In this document: positions 53,547-63,595 of the stretch, piece by piece
Position numbering within the stretch: the first letter of the stretch is position 1
How the letters are laid out: every line of letters starts with the position of its first letter
Assembly: GCA_964035575.1 (NCBI GenBank)
Contig: OZ037845.1
Span: 1,364,001 to 1,428,000 of the forward strand
Source: Rhynchopus sp. YZ270_cl-10
Lineage: Eukaryota; Euglenozoa; Diplonemea; Diplonemida; Diplonemidae
Length of the DNA: 64,000 nucleotides
Direction: 5' to 3'
The notes under the pieces: model-generated
What the model was told of the DNA's origin: nothing
The model's database searches: none
What the model saw: the letters and a program-made list of their open reading frames with translations, nothing else
Translations under genes and position numbers: made by a program

Positions 53547-53979
53547 ATTTATTCGGTAACGAAGTTAAAAAATTTTTCGTTGACCGCAGCCATTTAGGCT
53601 CTTTGCCTATGACGCACATGATAATGGATGAGGGGGAGGATTCAAAAGGAAAAAGCGTAAAGACAGATCTATCGTTGGTTTTAAATATGTTTAGTTTCCA
53701 ATCACACTTCGTGTGTGCAAAAAAAGAACAAAAAAGGAAAGCTTGAAATATATGAAAATACAGCACTGTGCATAGTCATACAAAAACAACAAAAAAAGGG
53801 GTAGTTTGAAAATGCTTTGTGCTCTGTTTTTTATTAGTGTTGTAGACAACAAAAGGGGGGGAGCTCAAATCTTCAAAAATCCTTGCAAATCGCATCAGCT
53901 ATTTTTAAAAGGGGGGTGAAAAGGAGTGGAAATTCCAAACTAAAACAATGAGGGGGGGGGGTTTAATTTTGAGTCATCG

Positions 53980-54342
53980 GCAAATTGTTCGTTTGAGAGA
54001 TTGTTACCGTGTTTTAACAAATAGTGGAGCACGCTCTAGGGTGGCTACACTAATACAACCAAGTTTTCAATTAAAAAAAATAGTTTAAAAAAATGGTGGG
54101 TCAGTTGCTTATGACGCAAGTGAAAATAGTGGAGTTAGCAATACGTGTTGCCAACTGTTTTCCATCAATTTTTTTTCAAAAAAAGCTAAAAAAAAAAGTG
54201 TAGGGTGTTTGCGGTATAGCTACAAAATATGGGGGGGAACCAAATCGATTGTTTCTTCCCCCAACTCTCCTTGTCTGTGTATCTGTCGATGCATTGCGGG
54301 ACCGCTCCCTCTTCCATTTAAAAAAGAGCCCAAGGGGTTGAA
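53980..54342. other. Flank of the palindrome
   Basis: Contains 54022-54085 (AAATAGTGGAGCACGCTCTA...), a near copy of 3721-3770. No gene is seen. Confidence 0.45.
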
Positions 54343-54572
54343 ACACGGTACCATAAAGATCTTAAGGAAGATATTTGTGTTTTTTCAGGATTCCTGGAAA
54401 TCCTGACACTTTGTGTTTTTTTTCTTCAGGATTTTTCAAGATCCTGACAATTTGTGTTTTTTTTTTTTTTTACCAGGGGCAGGGTTTCCGCCAGGATTTG
54501 GGGTTTCAGGAATTGGGGGGGACCATCAAAAAGACCCCCCAAAAAAATTTTTCCTCCCCGCAAAAGCGGTCG

Positions 54573-54590
54573 TCGCGCGCTTCGCGCGCG
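54573..54590. other. GC hairpin with TTCG loop
   Basis: CGCGCGC-TTCG-CGCGCG preceded by AAGCGGTCGT and followed by CTCCCTG; the same context recurs at 55389-55406. Confidence 0.55.
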
Positions 54591-55957
54591 CCTCCCTGCA
54601 GGCCACAGAGTGGAGAGGCGAAGGGTGCACCAGGTTTGATAGCAGCCATGTCAAGCTTCACAGCTGTGTTGTCTGGTAGAGGTGGTTCGTTTGGAGGTCG
54701 GGGGTGGAAGTTAACAAGGTAAGGGGTCTTGTGAGAGTGGAGGGTGATGGTGTTTGCTTTTTCTATTGTATGGTGTTACAGTCATTACAGTGCTGCAGTG
54801 GGAACATGTAATAACTACCCGTCGCTTGCACCGAAGCCTCCTTAGAAAAAGGGGCAATGCACGGAAGTATCGATGGAAGTATATCAATATCACATAGCTA
54901 GCAACACAGCGCCGCAGGCGCACGGTACGCTACTTTTACCCTTTTTAAAAAAGATTGCACCACCCTCTTTTCTTCCACTTCTTCTGGCACAGCGAGCCAA
55001 ATGCTCTGCACGGTGGGGTCGCATGACCACGGGGGGTCATCTACAACCTCCAAAACCCCATTTTTCTTGGGGGGGACCATGGTCCCCCCCAAACCCCTGT
55101 AAAAATCCGGATTTTTCTGGGAAAAATATTGGGGGGGTCCATGGTCCCCCCCCGGTCCCCCTTGGCGGAAACCCTGAGGGGGCTTCTCTATGTTGTAGGC
55201 ATACAGAGGTACAGATTTTACAGACCGGGGCCGCAACTGGCTGGGATGTCACGAAACTGACAAAAAAAGTGGTTTTCGACCTTTTTTTTTGGCCTGCTGT
55301 ACAGTATAGTCAGGGTAGTAGCTTGAAAGGTGTACTTTTCAAATGTTGCTGGTTTAGAAAAAATTTTTCCCCGGTTGAAAGCGGTCGTCGCGCGCTTCGC
55401 GCGCGACTCCCTGACAACCACTAAGTGGAGAGGCAAAGGGTAAATTTTACGAGACAACAAAGAAAATGGAATATAATCCTGTGTTTACGGCGCTTGGTCT
55501 TGCACCTTCCACTAACCGTACGAAGTCAATACGTCTTCCAGAAGCAGGGGCCGTTGCAACGGTGGGTCATTTTGAAAAAATGGTCAACTTTTTGCATCTT
55601 TGATCAAGTTGCATTTGCGGCTGCAAAATGCAAGGGGATTCCCGAAGACATTGCAAACTCTATTTTTTGCGGAGCAAAAAATTAATATAAAGTGGCGCCG
55701 CAGGCGAAAAAAAAATTAGGGCATAGTGCAAAACATGCAGCTTTTTACACCACAGAGTCACTTAATGAACCCTTTTTAGGGGTTCGCTTACGTGTGAGGC
55801 TTTCTTCTGTGAGTGGGAAAGTGGTGCGGGGGAGGCGAAAAACTGAATCCCGAATCCCACTTTTTTTTTTATTTTTCCCCAAACCAGTAAACCAGCTCGT
55901 TCTGGTTTTGAAACCAGCAAAAGTACCCAAGCTATTTCCCTGGTATAGTATAGTACC

Positions 55958-56094
55958 GTACTGTACTGTACTGTACTGTACTGTACTGTACTGTACTGTA
56001 CTGTACTGTACTGTACTGTACTGTACTGTACTGTACTGTACTGTACTGTACTGTACTGTACTGTACTGTACTGTACTGTACTGTACTGTACTGT
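55958..56094. repeat. 5-bp satellite (GTACT)n, ~27 copies
   Basis: This is the reverse complement of the (GTACA)n array at 45.0-46.2 kb. It is followed by GCGGAAATTGACCAAAAAAC, the complement of the sequence just before the 44.07-kb array. Confidence 0.95.
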
Positions 56095-56330
56095 GCGGAA
56101 ATTGACCAAAAAACGAGAACTTGTCCATTTCGGCAAATTGACCCCACCACTGGCCGGATGGATTCCGGAAATGCAAATGCCGGCGTTTCTAAGCAAGTTC
56201 TAAGCAAGAGAGAAAAAAAAAACACAAAAAAAAAAAAAAAACACAAATTGTCAGGATCTTGATCAGGAAGAAGAAGATTTGAGTCCGTGAAAAAAAAAAA
56301 ATCTTCTTTAAGAACTTTCTGGTACCGTGT

Positions 56331-58061
56331 TGAAAACGTACCAAAAAATTTTTTTTTTGAATTATTCGGAATGCTGTCTTGATTTTATTTTTATTTTATT
56401 TTTCCAACACGAAAGCGATAGTGGAAAATAGATGGGATATGTACACAGTGATTCATATCGACCTCTTGATTTTTTCTCTTGATTTTTTTTTTCTTCTTTT
56501 TTTAAAGTCTGTGCACGCACTTCACAGCCACACTTTAAAGTTTTCTGACGATTTTATTTTGTCAAATAAAGCAAACAAACTAAACTAAACTAAAGAACGA
56601 TCGAAAAATTGATGCGGGGTGGGTGGGTGGGTTATGGGGTTGGGGTAGGGGGGTGACAATACTTTATTTTCTCTTCTTTTGTGAATGAAACAATCTTCTA
56701 TTTTTCTTTTTTTTTCCCCACTTCCCAATGTTTCCCCCTCCCACCCCTATATTTTTTTTTGTCAAACACAAGGAGGCGTTTACCGGCTTTGAGCGCACAA
56801 ACAAAAGACCCGATCTTTTTTTTTTTTTTGTCAAACACAAGGAGGCGTTTAGAACCATCCTACCCACACTATTCTCTATTTCGTTTTCTTTTTCTTTTCT
56901 TTTTGGCCTCAAAGAGGCCTCTTCTTTTTGAACAATGGGCACACGGAGTGGGTCACAAAGGAGCTTCATCCTTCTGGAAGCTTCCCCCCTTCCTCTCTTC
57001 TTAGACTGCCCCCCTGTTTTGGATACGGAGTGCCTTTTGTTTTAAATAAAAAGTAATTTATTGCTTTTATCTATTCAAAAAAAATATTTATTTATCAAAA
57101 ACCCCCTCCTCTCTTCCCAGTAACTGTACAAAACCCCTTGCAATTGGTGCTATTCAGGGAGGGGTGGGGTTTCGCAACTTTTTTTTAACAACTTTTGGTA
57201 CCCCAGAAATCCAAAATACCAAGTTATGTAAGAAGTGCGCAAATATTGGGTCGTCAGGAGTATCATTTTTTTCACACTTTGCTTGACTTATGTGGGTGTG
57301 AAAAAAAGTTGTGAAAAAGTTGTGAAAACCCCGCCCCTCGTATATCACCTATACAATGCTGCTTACACAGATGAGCTGCAACATATTGCAACAGGAAAAC
57401 ACTAATGAAAAGGGGTTTTTTTAGACCCAAAAGAAGTTTTTTTTTTTGCTTTTTGTGTTAGTGCCTGCGAGGCGTTTGCATTTGAATCAACTTTTTTGAA
57501 TTCCTTTTATAAAATAAGTTTTAACCCACGGGGACACAATGGTACAAAAAGGTGAGCTTCACCGACCACCCTGGGCATTAATTGTACTAACATTATTGAG
57601 TGCTTTCTGGATTCCAAAATATATCAGCTTTTTCATTTTCCCCAAAATGATTAATTTCGGGGAAAATGTTAGAGGAAAAAAAGGCAGTGTGTGACAGGGA
57701 AGAACGATGATGGATACGGTGAATCGTGTTTGGAAAACAAACAACAAAAAAAAGACACTGTTTTTGCCTTTGCTGCAAACCCTCCACCAAACCCTATCTG
57801 AGAGACCCCCTACTAATAGCTTGCTCCTAACCCGATCATAATTCTATTGTTGCCTAACAGACACACGGAGTCGCTCTTTCCTACAAGGATGACCACGATG
57901 AAGATATATCTCATGCTGACAGGACAAAACCAAGCTGACAAAAAAAAACACTTCAACCCACAGGCTTTTACACTAAAAAAAAAACCCCCCGTTTTTTTTT
58001 GTCGAGGGTTTTTTTCTTTTCTTTCTCCCCCCCTCCCCCTCTCCCCCCCTACCCCTGCAAA
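56331..58061. other. Intergenic, pyrimidine-rich, with small repeats
   Basis: TTTTGTCAAACACAAGGAGG occurs twice (about 56756 and 56826). GGCTTTGAGCGCACAAACAA near 56782 also occurs at 3427. A small TGGTGCT-type inverted-repeat element is at 57145-57350. A family-2-like hairpin is at 57461-57480. No gene is supported. Confidence 0.45.
57145..57350. mobile_element. TGGTGCT-family foldback element, copy 3 (diverged)
   Basis: Left end TGGTGCTATTCAGGGAGGGG, right end a diverged complement ending ATCACCT; GTTGTGAAAA repeats at the inner edge as in copies 1 and 2. Target duplication not resolved. Confidence 0.5.
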
Positions 58062-59804
58062 ATGAGGGTACTGGTTGTGGCTTTGTTGTTGATGGTGAGG
58101 GAGACGAGGTGCAGGTCTTTTCGGTACACTGCACTTGGTGACTTCGGCACGGGGGCATACGATGCAGGGCAGTTTCAGGAGGTGCTTAACGCTGATGCCT
58201 TCCACGCAACCTCTGACGAGCTGGACTCCCAATTCACCTTGAGTGTTGGCGACAACATCTATGTCGGCAACACACAACAGGGAATCAAAGAATCCTTTGA
58301 AAATATGTGGGCCAAGCCTGGAGCACACCACGGAGGGCCCTGGCTGATGTGTGTCGGCAACCACGACAACGTGGGCACCCAAATCGCATACACAAAGAGC
58401 AACAAAGACTGGGTCTTCCCCGCCGCATTCTTCACAAAAACGTTTGAAACGGACCTCAACTTCTCGGTGCAGGTCTGGTCGATTAATACCCACAGCTTTG
58501 ACGGTGGACAGATGAATTGGCTGACCTCCTCTCTCGAGAAGAGTACTGCACGCTGGAAGATCTTCTTCACGCACTACCCATGGATCAGCAGTGGCCGTCA
58601 TAAGCGTGTACCCTCCCCGGTTTCTGTTGCACAGATTGCCAAGAAATACAATGTCCAGGTTGTGTTCAATGGGCACGACCATTTGGTGCAGTCTCTCGTC
58701 TCTGAAGGTGTAGCCTTCGTTGGAACCGGCGCTGTCGCCCGCGGTGCCATGCTCAACAGGAATATCGAAAAGGATAAGACCGACTTCCTCTGGGCCTTTG
58801 GTATTGGCTATCACGTAGGCTACCATGGTATCGTTCACGTCGCGTTGACGCACAACGTTATGTGGGGCATGCTTTACCACCACGAAAACCTTGTACACGA
58901 ATTTACCACAGTCCACGATTACCCCATGCGTTACAAAGACGTTGGAGGGGAACCGAAGGACACAACCTTCCCACCTCCCGACACAATTCTGAAGTACCTC
59001 AACCTCGAAGCTGATACAACAAAAGAACCAACCACCTCTGGGGCAGAACCAGCCACACCACGTACACCAGAGACTCCTACACCGACAATAGGAGGCAACA
59101 CTACGCTCGCAACAAAGGAGGACGTCAAGGCAGAGAACGACAAGCGCCTTCTCGCTACACCATCAGAAATCATTGAAACAAAAGCAAAGAGCAAGCTCAC
59201 CTATGTAGTGTCAACCACCTGCAGGAAATGCCGTGGCCCCTCTGTGAACCGCAACAGCACCCTATGGGTGCAGGGTGTAACGTACACCAATGCGCACCGC
59301 GTCTTCATTTCGTACAGTGCGTTTGACTGTACAAAGGAGGGGGCAGAAAGGGGGAGAGTGTTTGGAACTGGGTTGTACACCCCAACTACTCCTGTCATTA
59401 CGTTCCGTCCGGTGGGGGAGATTCCGGGTGGTGTTGCATCTATTCCGGCGACAGTGTGTTTCTCTGAGGACAATGGTGAGACGTTCTCTACGTTGCTCCA
59501 CGCAGCAACCGGGTTGAATTCTTTTGAGCTGTTCGCCACACCCTCAGCCGAGGAGAACGATGAGGCAGAGCTGGAGGCCTCCCTAAAAGGTGATAAGGTG
59601 GAACGTAAAGTACGTGCGAAAACCCGTTTCATCACCCTCCGCAGTGGAAGTGAGGGCATTCCGTCCAGTTGGTTCTACATTTTGGCGGCGGTTGCGGCGA
59701 TGGCGATTCCGCTTGCATGGTATGTGATTTTGAAAACACAACACAACAAAAACAAAATTCCCAAAACCCAACAGGATGCGCGGAAAGCAGAGTGTCGCCG
59801 GTAA
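58062..59804 (+). CDS. Membrane-anchored purple acid phosphatase (metallophosphoesterase)
   Basis: 580 residues. The short hydrophobic start (MRVLVVALLLMV) is a likely signal peptide. All five metal-binding blocks of purple (tartrate-resistant type) acid phosphatases are present: GDFG with Asp27, GDNIY with Asp64 and Tyr67, GNHDN with Asn100, FFTHYPW with His171, and NGHDH with His205/His207. Tyr67 is the residue that gives the Fe(III) charge-transfer colour in this family. After the ~330-residue catalytic part come a Thr/Pro-rich linker, a cysteine-bearing domain (TTCRKCRGPS, residues ~385-500), and a single transmembrane segment (~537-557) with a short basic tail. It is therefore probably a type I surface or endolysosomal phosphatase. 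I chose 58062 because the frame upstream (from 57999) is only a translated pyrimidine tract. Confidence 0.9.
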   Translation: MRVLVVALLLMVRETRCRSFRYTALGDFGTGAYDAGQFQEVLNADAFHATSDELDSQFTLSVGDNIYVGNTQQGIKESFENMWAKPGAHHGGPWLMCVGNHDNVGTQIAYTKSNKDWVFPAAFFTKTFETDLNFSVQVWSINTHSFDGGQMNWLTSSLEKSTARWKIFFTHYPWISSGRHKRVPSPVSVAQIAKKYNVQVVFNGHDHLVQSLVSEGVAFVGTGAVARGAMLNRNIEKDKTDFLWAFGIGYHVGYHGIVHVALTHNVMWGMLYHHENLVHEFTTVHDYPMRYKDVGGEPKDTTFPPPDTILKYLNLEADTTKEPTTSGAEPATPRTPETPTPTIGGNTTLATKEDVKAENDKRLLATPSEIIETKAKSKLTYVVSTTCRKCRGPSVNRNSTLWVQGVTYTNAHRVFISYSAFDCTKEGAERGRVFGTGLYTPTTPVITFRPVGEIPGGVASIPATVCFSEDNGETFSTLLHAATGLNSFELFATPSAEENDEAELEASLKGDKVERKVRAKTRFITLRSGSEGIPSSWFYILAAVAAMAIPLAWYVILKTQHNKNKIPKTQQDARKAECRR

Positions 59805-60943
59805 ACGCGGATCCCTCCCCAAGTAATCTCCCGAAAAAAAGGGGGTATATGGGGAAGGGGTGTTATTTCTTTGGGTGGGTATTAGTTTAACTAAAACTAC
59901 GGTTGCTTTTTTTCCCTCTCCATTTTTTTTTTTCTTTTGGTTTGTTATTTTGTGTAAGATGTACGGCCTGTTTCAAAAGGCTTGTTTTTCAAGAGAATGG
60001 GTATCAACGCTCGTTTTAATGTTATTCTTCCTCCTACTGTAGCGCACCATCTCTTTGTGAGTATCCACAGGTGGGGCAAACCGACCCTCTCTTAGTGATT
60101 AACACCGCGCATGGAGGGACTACAGTGGTGTGTCAAAGGGAAGGAATAGGGCCACGAGAGTAGATTTTTCAGATAGATTTGGTAATTTGAGGGAAAATGT
60201 GGGTCCCTTTTTTGTAATTTTTTGTTGAATCCGGGGAAGGGTTTAGCTTTTTTCTTTTTGCACCCGGAAAACTTCACAGCTTTAAATAATCGTTTCCCCC
60301 CACCCCTTCCTCTTGATATTCGCTTTTTCTAAAGATGTGAACGTCAAAGGAGAAGCTCGCATTATGCAGATGTTTCTTTGCTCTTCCTCGCTTTTGTTAC
60401 TCCCCCTAAATTGCGTAAAAAAATTAGAAACCCAATTTCAAAAAATTGACAGTGGAGATTGCACAACTGTGGCAACACTACCGAGGCAACTACACTACCT
60501 CCATTAATTTATCAAAAAAACAAGTAACGCAGCGTACAGAAGAAAGATGAGGCGTGTAATTTTGCTTCAGATATCCCAAATTTCCCTCGATCCCTGCCAC
60601 AAAAAATTAAAAAAACTGGCCTCGTTTCAAGAGAGCGCAAAAAAATAAAAAAAATCCCTCCACTTTCCAATGCTAACACAAAAAAAAAAAAACCACGAGA
60701 ACCAAAAAACTGAAAGATTAAAATAAGAAAAAGGTCGTGACCATCCCCCCCCCCTCCTCTTATCATTTTAGAAAAAAAAACGCCGATTTTGTGACCGCTA
60801 TGATGAAGCGTTGTTTAATTCACCAGTTGTATTCCTCTTGTTCATATCAACGTTCCAAGTTGGTACTCTTCATTGTAAAGATGCTTTTCACTCCACGCTT
60901 TTCACCCCTCAATCAAAAGGTATTTTGAATTTTTCAAAAAAAA
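59805..60943. other. Intergenic, AT-rich
   Basis: No gene is seen. 60449-60512 (AGTGGAGATTGCACAACTGT...) repeats 37778-37842. A GAGAG-loop motif CCACGAGAG occurs at 60151. A-runs precede the next start codon. Confidence 0.45.
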
Positions 60944-63595
60944 ATGCTTCCATCATTGCCTAATACGATGTTCCCAAAACGGAAGCATCGTCGTCCGTTT
61001 AGTAATAATGTGAAGCGGGAGAGACGGCGGAGGGTGGACCTTGCAAGCACACAGGGTACTTCTGAGGGAGCCTATGTGAGTTCCGTGGGCCAAGCGGATG
61101 TAGGGTCTTGGGAGGTGATTAGAGAGGCAACTGCTGCAGGCGACGATACCGCAGAGCGTGTTCAGGTGCAGTCGTGGCTGGATTCGTTTCGGATTGAAAA
61201 GAATTTTTATAGTTCTATGACAGCCTGCGCTGAGCTATTTTATGCAAAGGTACTGTCTGCTACTGAACATCTGCAAGAACCGAACCTGCTGCGCACCGCG
61301 TCGTGTATGATGCTTATAGAACAGATCATTTGTCTCTTTGGACGTTACAAACCTCTCATGGTTTCGCTTTGCAACCATCTATATGCCGCTATTTTTGTGA
61401 AGGAAGAAGGCTTCGAGGACACCCCGCAGGATATGGACGAAGGATTGGAACAGATTTTGTCGAAAAAATATATCAAAAAGACGTATTTTGGGGTCTACAC
61501 TGAGCTGTTAAAACGGTACAATAAATTGGTCGAGAAGACAGCGAATACAGAACGATCTTTGGAGGTCATTTCTGCGGTTTTGGAGCGCGCTATAACCCTA
61601 TGGCAGAAGAAGTGGATTGGGGATGTGTTTCGGCAGTGGAGAGATCAGAGGCAGAGGAGACGGACATATTTGAAAAGAGTTGCAGAGGGGTTTGCGGCGA
61701 ATATTGCAATGGTAAAGAAAAAGCGTGCCATACGCAACTGGGTCGCAATGGACGAATACGAGCAAAAGCGTCTCAACGAAGAAGGCAAAACCAAAGCCGG
61801 TAGTCTAGTAGAAAAGCTCCAAAATGAAAGAGAAACGCTCCTCGACGAGCTCGAATCGCTACGCCGTATCGTGGAAGCGAAGGATATCAAAATTAACATT
61901 ATTCTCTCCGAAAACAAAAGCCTAAAAATCGAAAAAAAACGGGTCCTCGAACGTTGCATCGAATGGCAACGCCAAGCCGCAAGGCTTTCCTCTATTGTCT
62001 CGAACACTAGCCAGGAGCTTTGCTCTGCGCATTTTGATTGGTTAGCACGTAAGCGCGTTGAGAATTTGGTTCATCTCCCTGGCGCGGGGTGTGAGTTTCT
62101 TGTGCAATGGGCGAAGGAGCTTATTGCTCGATATTGTGAGGACAATACGTGTCGCGACTTTTTGTTTGAGGCGCCTACAGGGAAGCCCTATTTGTACCTT
62201 CTCCGGTCTGTCGCGCCTTCGCATTGTTCTGAAGTATGGTTGATCCGGAATCTGTCTGAATCAGACCCGCATAAGCGTTGTGCTGCGGTTATCTCGCTTG
62301 CGAAGAAGCTTGGGGTGCACACCGCAATTCTTCCCGAAGATCTGTTGTCTGCGTCTCTTCAGTTTAATTACATATTTCTTGCGCAGATTTTCCGTCGTTT
62401 TGCACAACCCGAACTAGGCGCAGAAAGCTACCCACGCCTCTGGTGTGACGCAACCTTCAATAAGCATATGACCGAAGAGAAACGTCATGAATCACCCGAA
62501 ACCATTCAACCAGATGAATGGCAGCAACGTCTTGAAGCGCATCGACTGCAAAATCAAATGTGGAGGATGAAACTATCTCAGGTCACCATGACGTTGGAAG
62601 CGGAAATCACCGAATCACTTCGCCACGATTCCAAAAAAACCACCGTCTCCAGCGAAGAGGAGCAGACCAAGCTTGCACAGTTCTATGACCTACCTATAGT
62701 TTCATACGCTGATTTGTTAACCGCGCTTAGTGGCGACGCGAAGACAAAGGATGTTCACGTGGACGTCATCAGATGCCTCCGTCTCCAGGTCCGCAACATC
62801 CGTAATGTGTACAAATTCTATAGTGCACGCGATGTCTACATACCTTCCCTCGACGAAGAAACCGACCCCATCCAACGCCTCAGCAACGCCCAATTCCAGA
62901 TTTTCTGCGAAGATTGCAACATCCCCCCAGGGCTCATCCCCGACCCCGCTGCGATGAGCTCCCGTTTAGAACAAAACTCTTTAATGCAAGAACGGGATGC
63001 AAAAACAGACTATCTGGTAGGACCCGCAGAGTTTTCTTTGGTGCTGGTCTACATCGCGTTTAAGATGTACGACGATGAAGAATTTGTAGACCGGGTGAGG
63101 AAGTTCATAGCCGAGGTTGTGGTGCCTAATGCGCAGGCATCTTCGTTGGATACGTTTCGGAATGACGTTGCGGACCAAGAGGTGCAGTCTGTGTTTCATA
63201 CGTTTTGGGTGCCTTTGAAGCGGATCTTCGCAAAATACTCAATGAAGGAAGAGCAGCAACGGTTGGCCCCAAAGTCGCCAAGAGGTGTGTCACGTTCCCG
63301 TTCAACGCAAAACCTCGCGGTACCCGAACCCAAAGACTCTATGTCCTTCGAGCTCTGGGAAGACTTCGTGCGTGACTACGACCTCTTCGACGGCCTCCTC
63401 GACAGTAGCGCTGTGCTGTTGACCTTCCACAACGTGCAGGACGACTCAGAAGACGGTTCCTCAACCATGCTCGACTACGGGGAGTGGACGGATGCGCTAG
63501 TCGCAATAGCGATATTCAAAAACCCAAGTCCCTTCGAACCACTCTCCACACGAGTAAACCGCTTTTTGCGAACGACTCTACGATTAAAGTTGTAG
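60944..63595 (+). CDS. Large calponin-homology / coiled-coil protein, candidate cytoskeletal
   Basis: 883 residues. Residues ~1-35 are very basic. Residues ~205-270 contain Trp/Arg-rich helices (LWQKKWIGDVFRQWRDQRQR) that look like Sfi1-type or IQ-type centrin/calmodulin-binding repeats. Residues ~270-350 are a strong coiled coil. Residues ~375-490 match a calponin-homology domain: LVQWAKELI near the start, then LGVHTAILPEDLLSASLQFN and IFLAQIFRRFAQPEL, the plastin-like pattern. The last ~300 residues are helical with EF-hand-like spacing, but no clear calcium loops. A role at basal bodies, axoneme or cortex is inference from this domain mix. Blocks of C-ending codons (61730-62020, 62760-62960) alternate with G/T-ending ones (61600-61700, 62040-62180, 63040-63230), sharply within one frame. 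Confidence 0.8.
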   Translation: MLPSLPNTMFPKRKHRRPFSNNVKRERRRRVDLASTQGTSEGAYVSSVGQADVGSWEVIREATAAGDDTAERVQVQSWLDSFRIEKNFYSSMTACAELFYAKVLSATEHLQEPNLLRTASCMMLIEQIICLFGRYKPLMVSLCNHLYAAIFVKEEGFEDTPQDMDEGLEQILSKKYIKKTYFGVYTELLKRYNKLVEKTANTERSLEVISAVLERAITLWQKKWIGDVFRQWRDQRQRRRTYLKRVAEGFAANIAMVKKKRAIRNWVAMDEYEQKRLNEEGKTKAGSLVEKLQNERETLLDELESLRRIVEAKDIKINIILSENKSLKIEKKRVLERCIEWQRQAARLSSIVSNTSQELCSAHFDWLARKRVENLVHLPGAGCEFLVQWAKELIARYCEDNTCRDFLFEAPTGKPYLYLLRSVAPSHCSEVWLIRNLSESDPHKRCAAVISLAKKLGVHTAILPEDLLSASLQFNYIFLAQIFRRFAQPELGAESYPRLWCDATFNKHMTEEKRHESPETIQPDEWQQRLEAHRLQNQMWRMKLSQVTMTLEAEITESLRHDSKKTTVSSEEEQTKLAQFYDLPIVSYADLLTALSGDAKTKDVHVDVIRCLRLQVRNIRNVYKFYSARDVYIPSLDEETDPIQRLSNAQFQIFCEDCNIPPGLIPDPAAMSSRLEQNSLMQERDAKTDYLVGPAEFSLVLVYIAFKMYDDEEFVDRVRKFIAEVVVPNAQASSLDTFRNDVADQEVQSVFHTFWVPLKRIFAKYSMKEEQQRLAPKSPRGVSRSRSTQNLAVPEPKDSMSFELWEDFVRDYDLFDGLLDSSAVLLTFHNVQDDSEDGSSTMLDYGEWTDALVAIAIFKNPSPFEPLSTRVNRFLRTTLRLKL

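Larger units (their letters stand above)
49464..53718 (-). mobile_element. DIRS-like retroelement with split direct repeats, looks whole at its ends
   Basis: Read on the minus strand the order is A1 (53718-53591), RT-RNase H frame, tandem-repeat region, B1 (49740-49669), A2 (49663-49536), B2 (49535-49464). A copies are 128 bp and B copies 72 bp; each pair appears identical, so the insertion is recent. This arrangement is typical of the PAT/Ngaro/VIPER branch of DIRS-order elements, which integrate by tyrosine recombinase from a circle. I find only the RT-RNase H frame; no gag or recombinase frame is recognised, so the element may depend on others. The left palindrome arm at ~42080-42125 shows the empty site, and there is no target duplication. 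Confidence 0.82.
41841..53979. repeat. Large palindrome with near-identical ~2-kb arms
   Basis: The left arm, 41841-43900, is inverted at 47661-49463 plus 53719-53979. Frames in the two arms translate identically over their whole length (for example 42150-42482 versus 49079-49411), so the arms are close to 100% identical. Between the arms lie element E3 and palindrome P. The right arm is split by a DIRS-like retroelement that is absent from the left arm, which argues against the palindrome being a mirror-image assembly error. Confidence 0.88.
54343..56330. mobile_element. 2.0-kb inverted-repeat element with AACACGGTACC ends
   Basis: About 120 bp at each end is inverted: ACACGGTACCA, AAAG, TCTTAA and GAAGAT blocks, then TCCTGACAATTTGTG. 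Inside are GC hairpins (54573, 54909, 55389, 55695), GGGGGACCATGGTCCCCC palindromes (about 55070-55160) and a 5-bp satellite. No coding gene is supported. Confidence 0.6.

Noticed and set aside
57813-58916. 367-codon minus-strand frame
   Set aside because: Shadow of the purple acid phosphatase gene, which has all five metal-binding blocks on the + strand.
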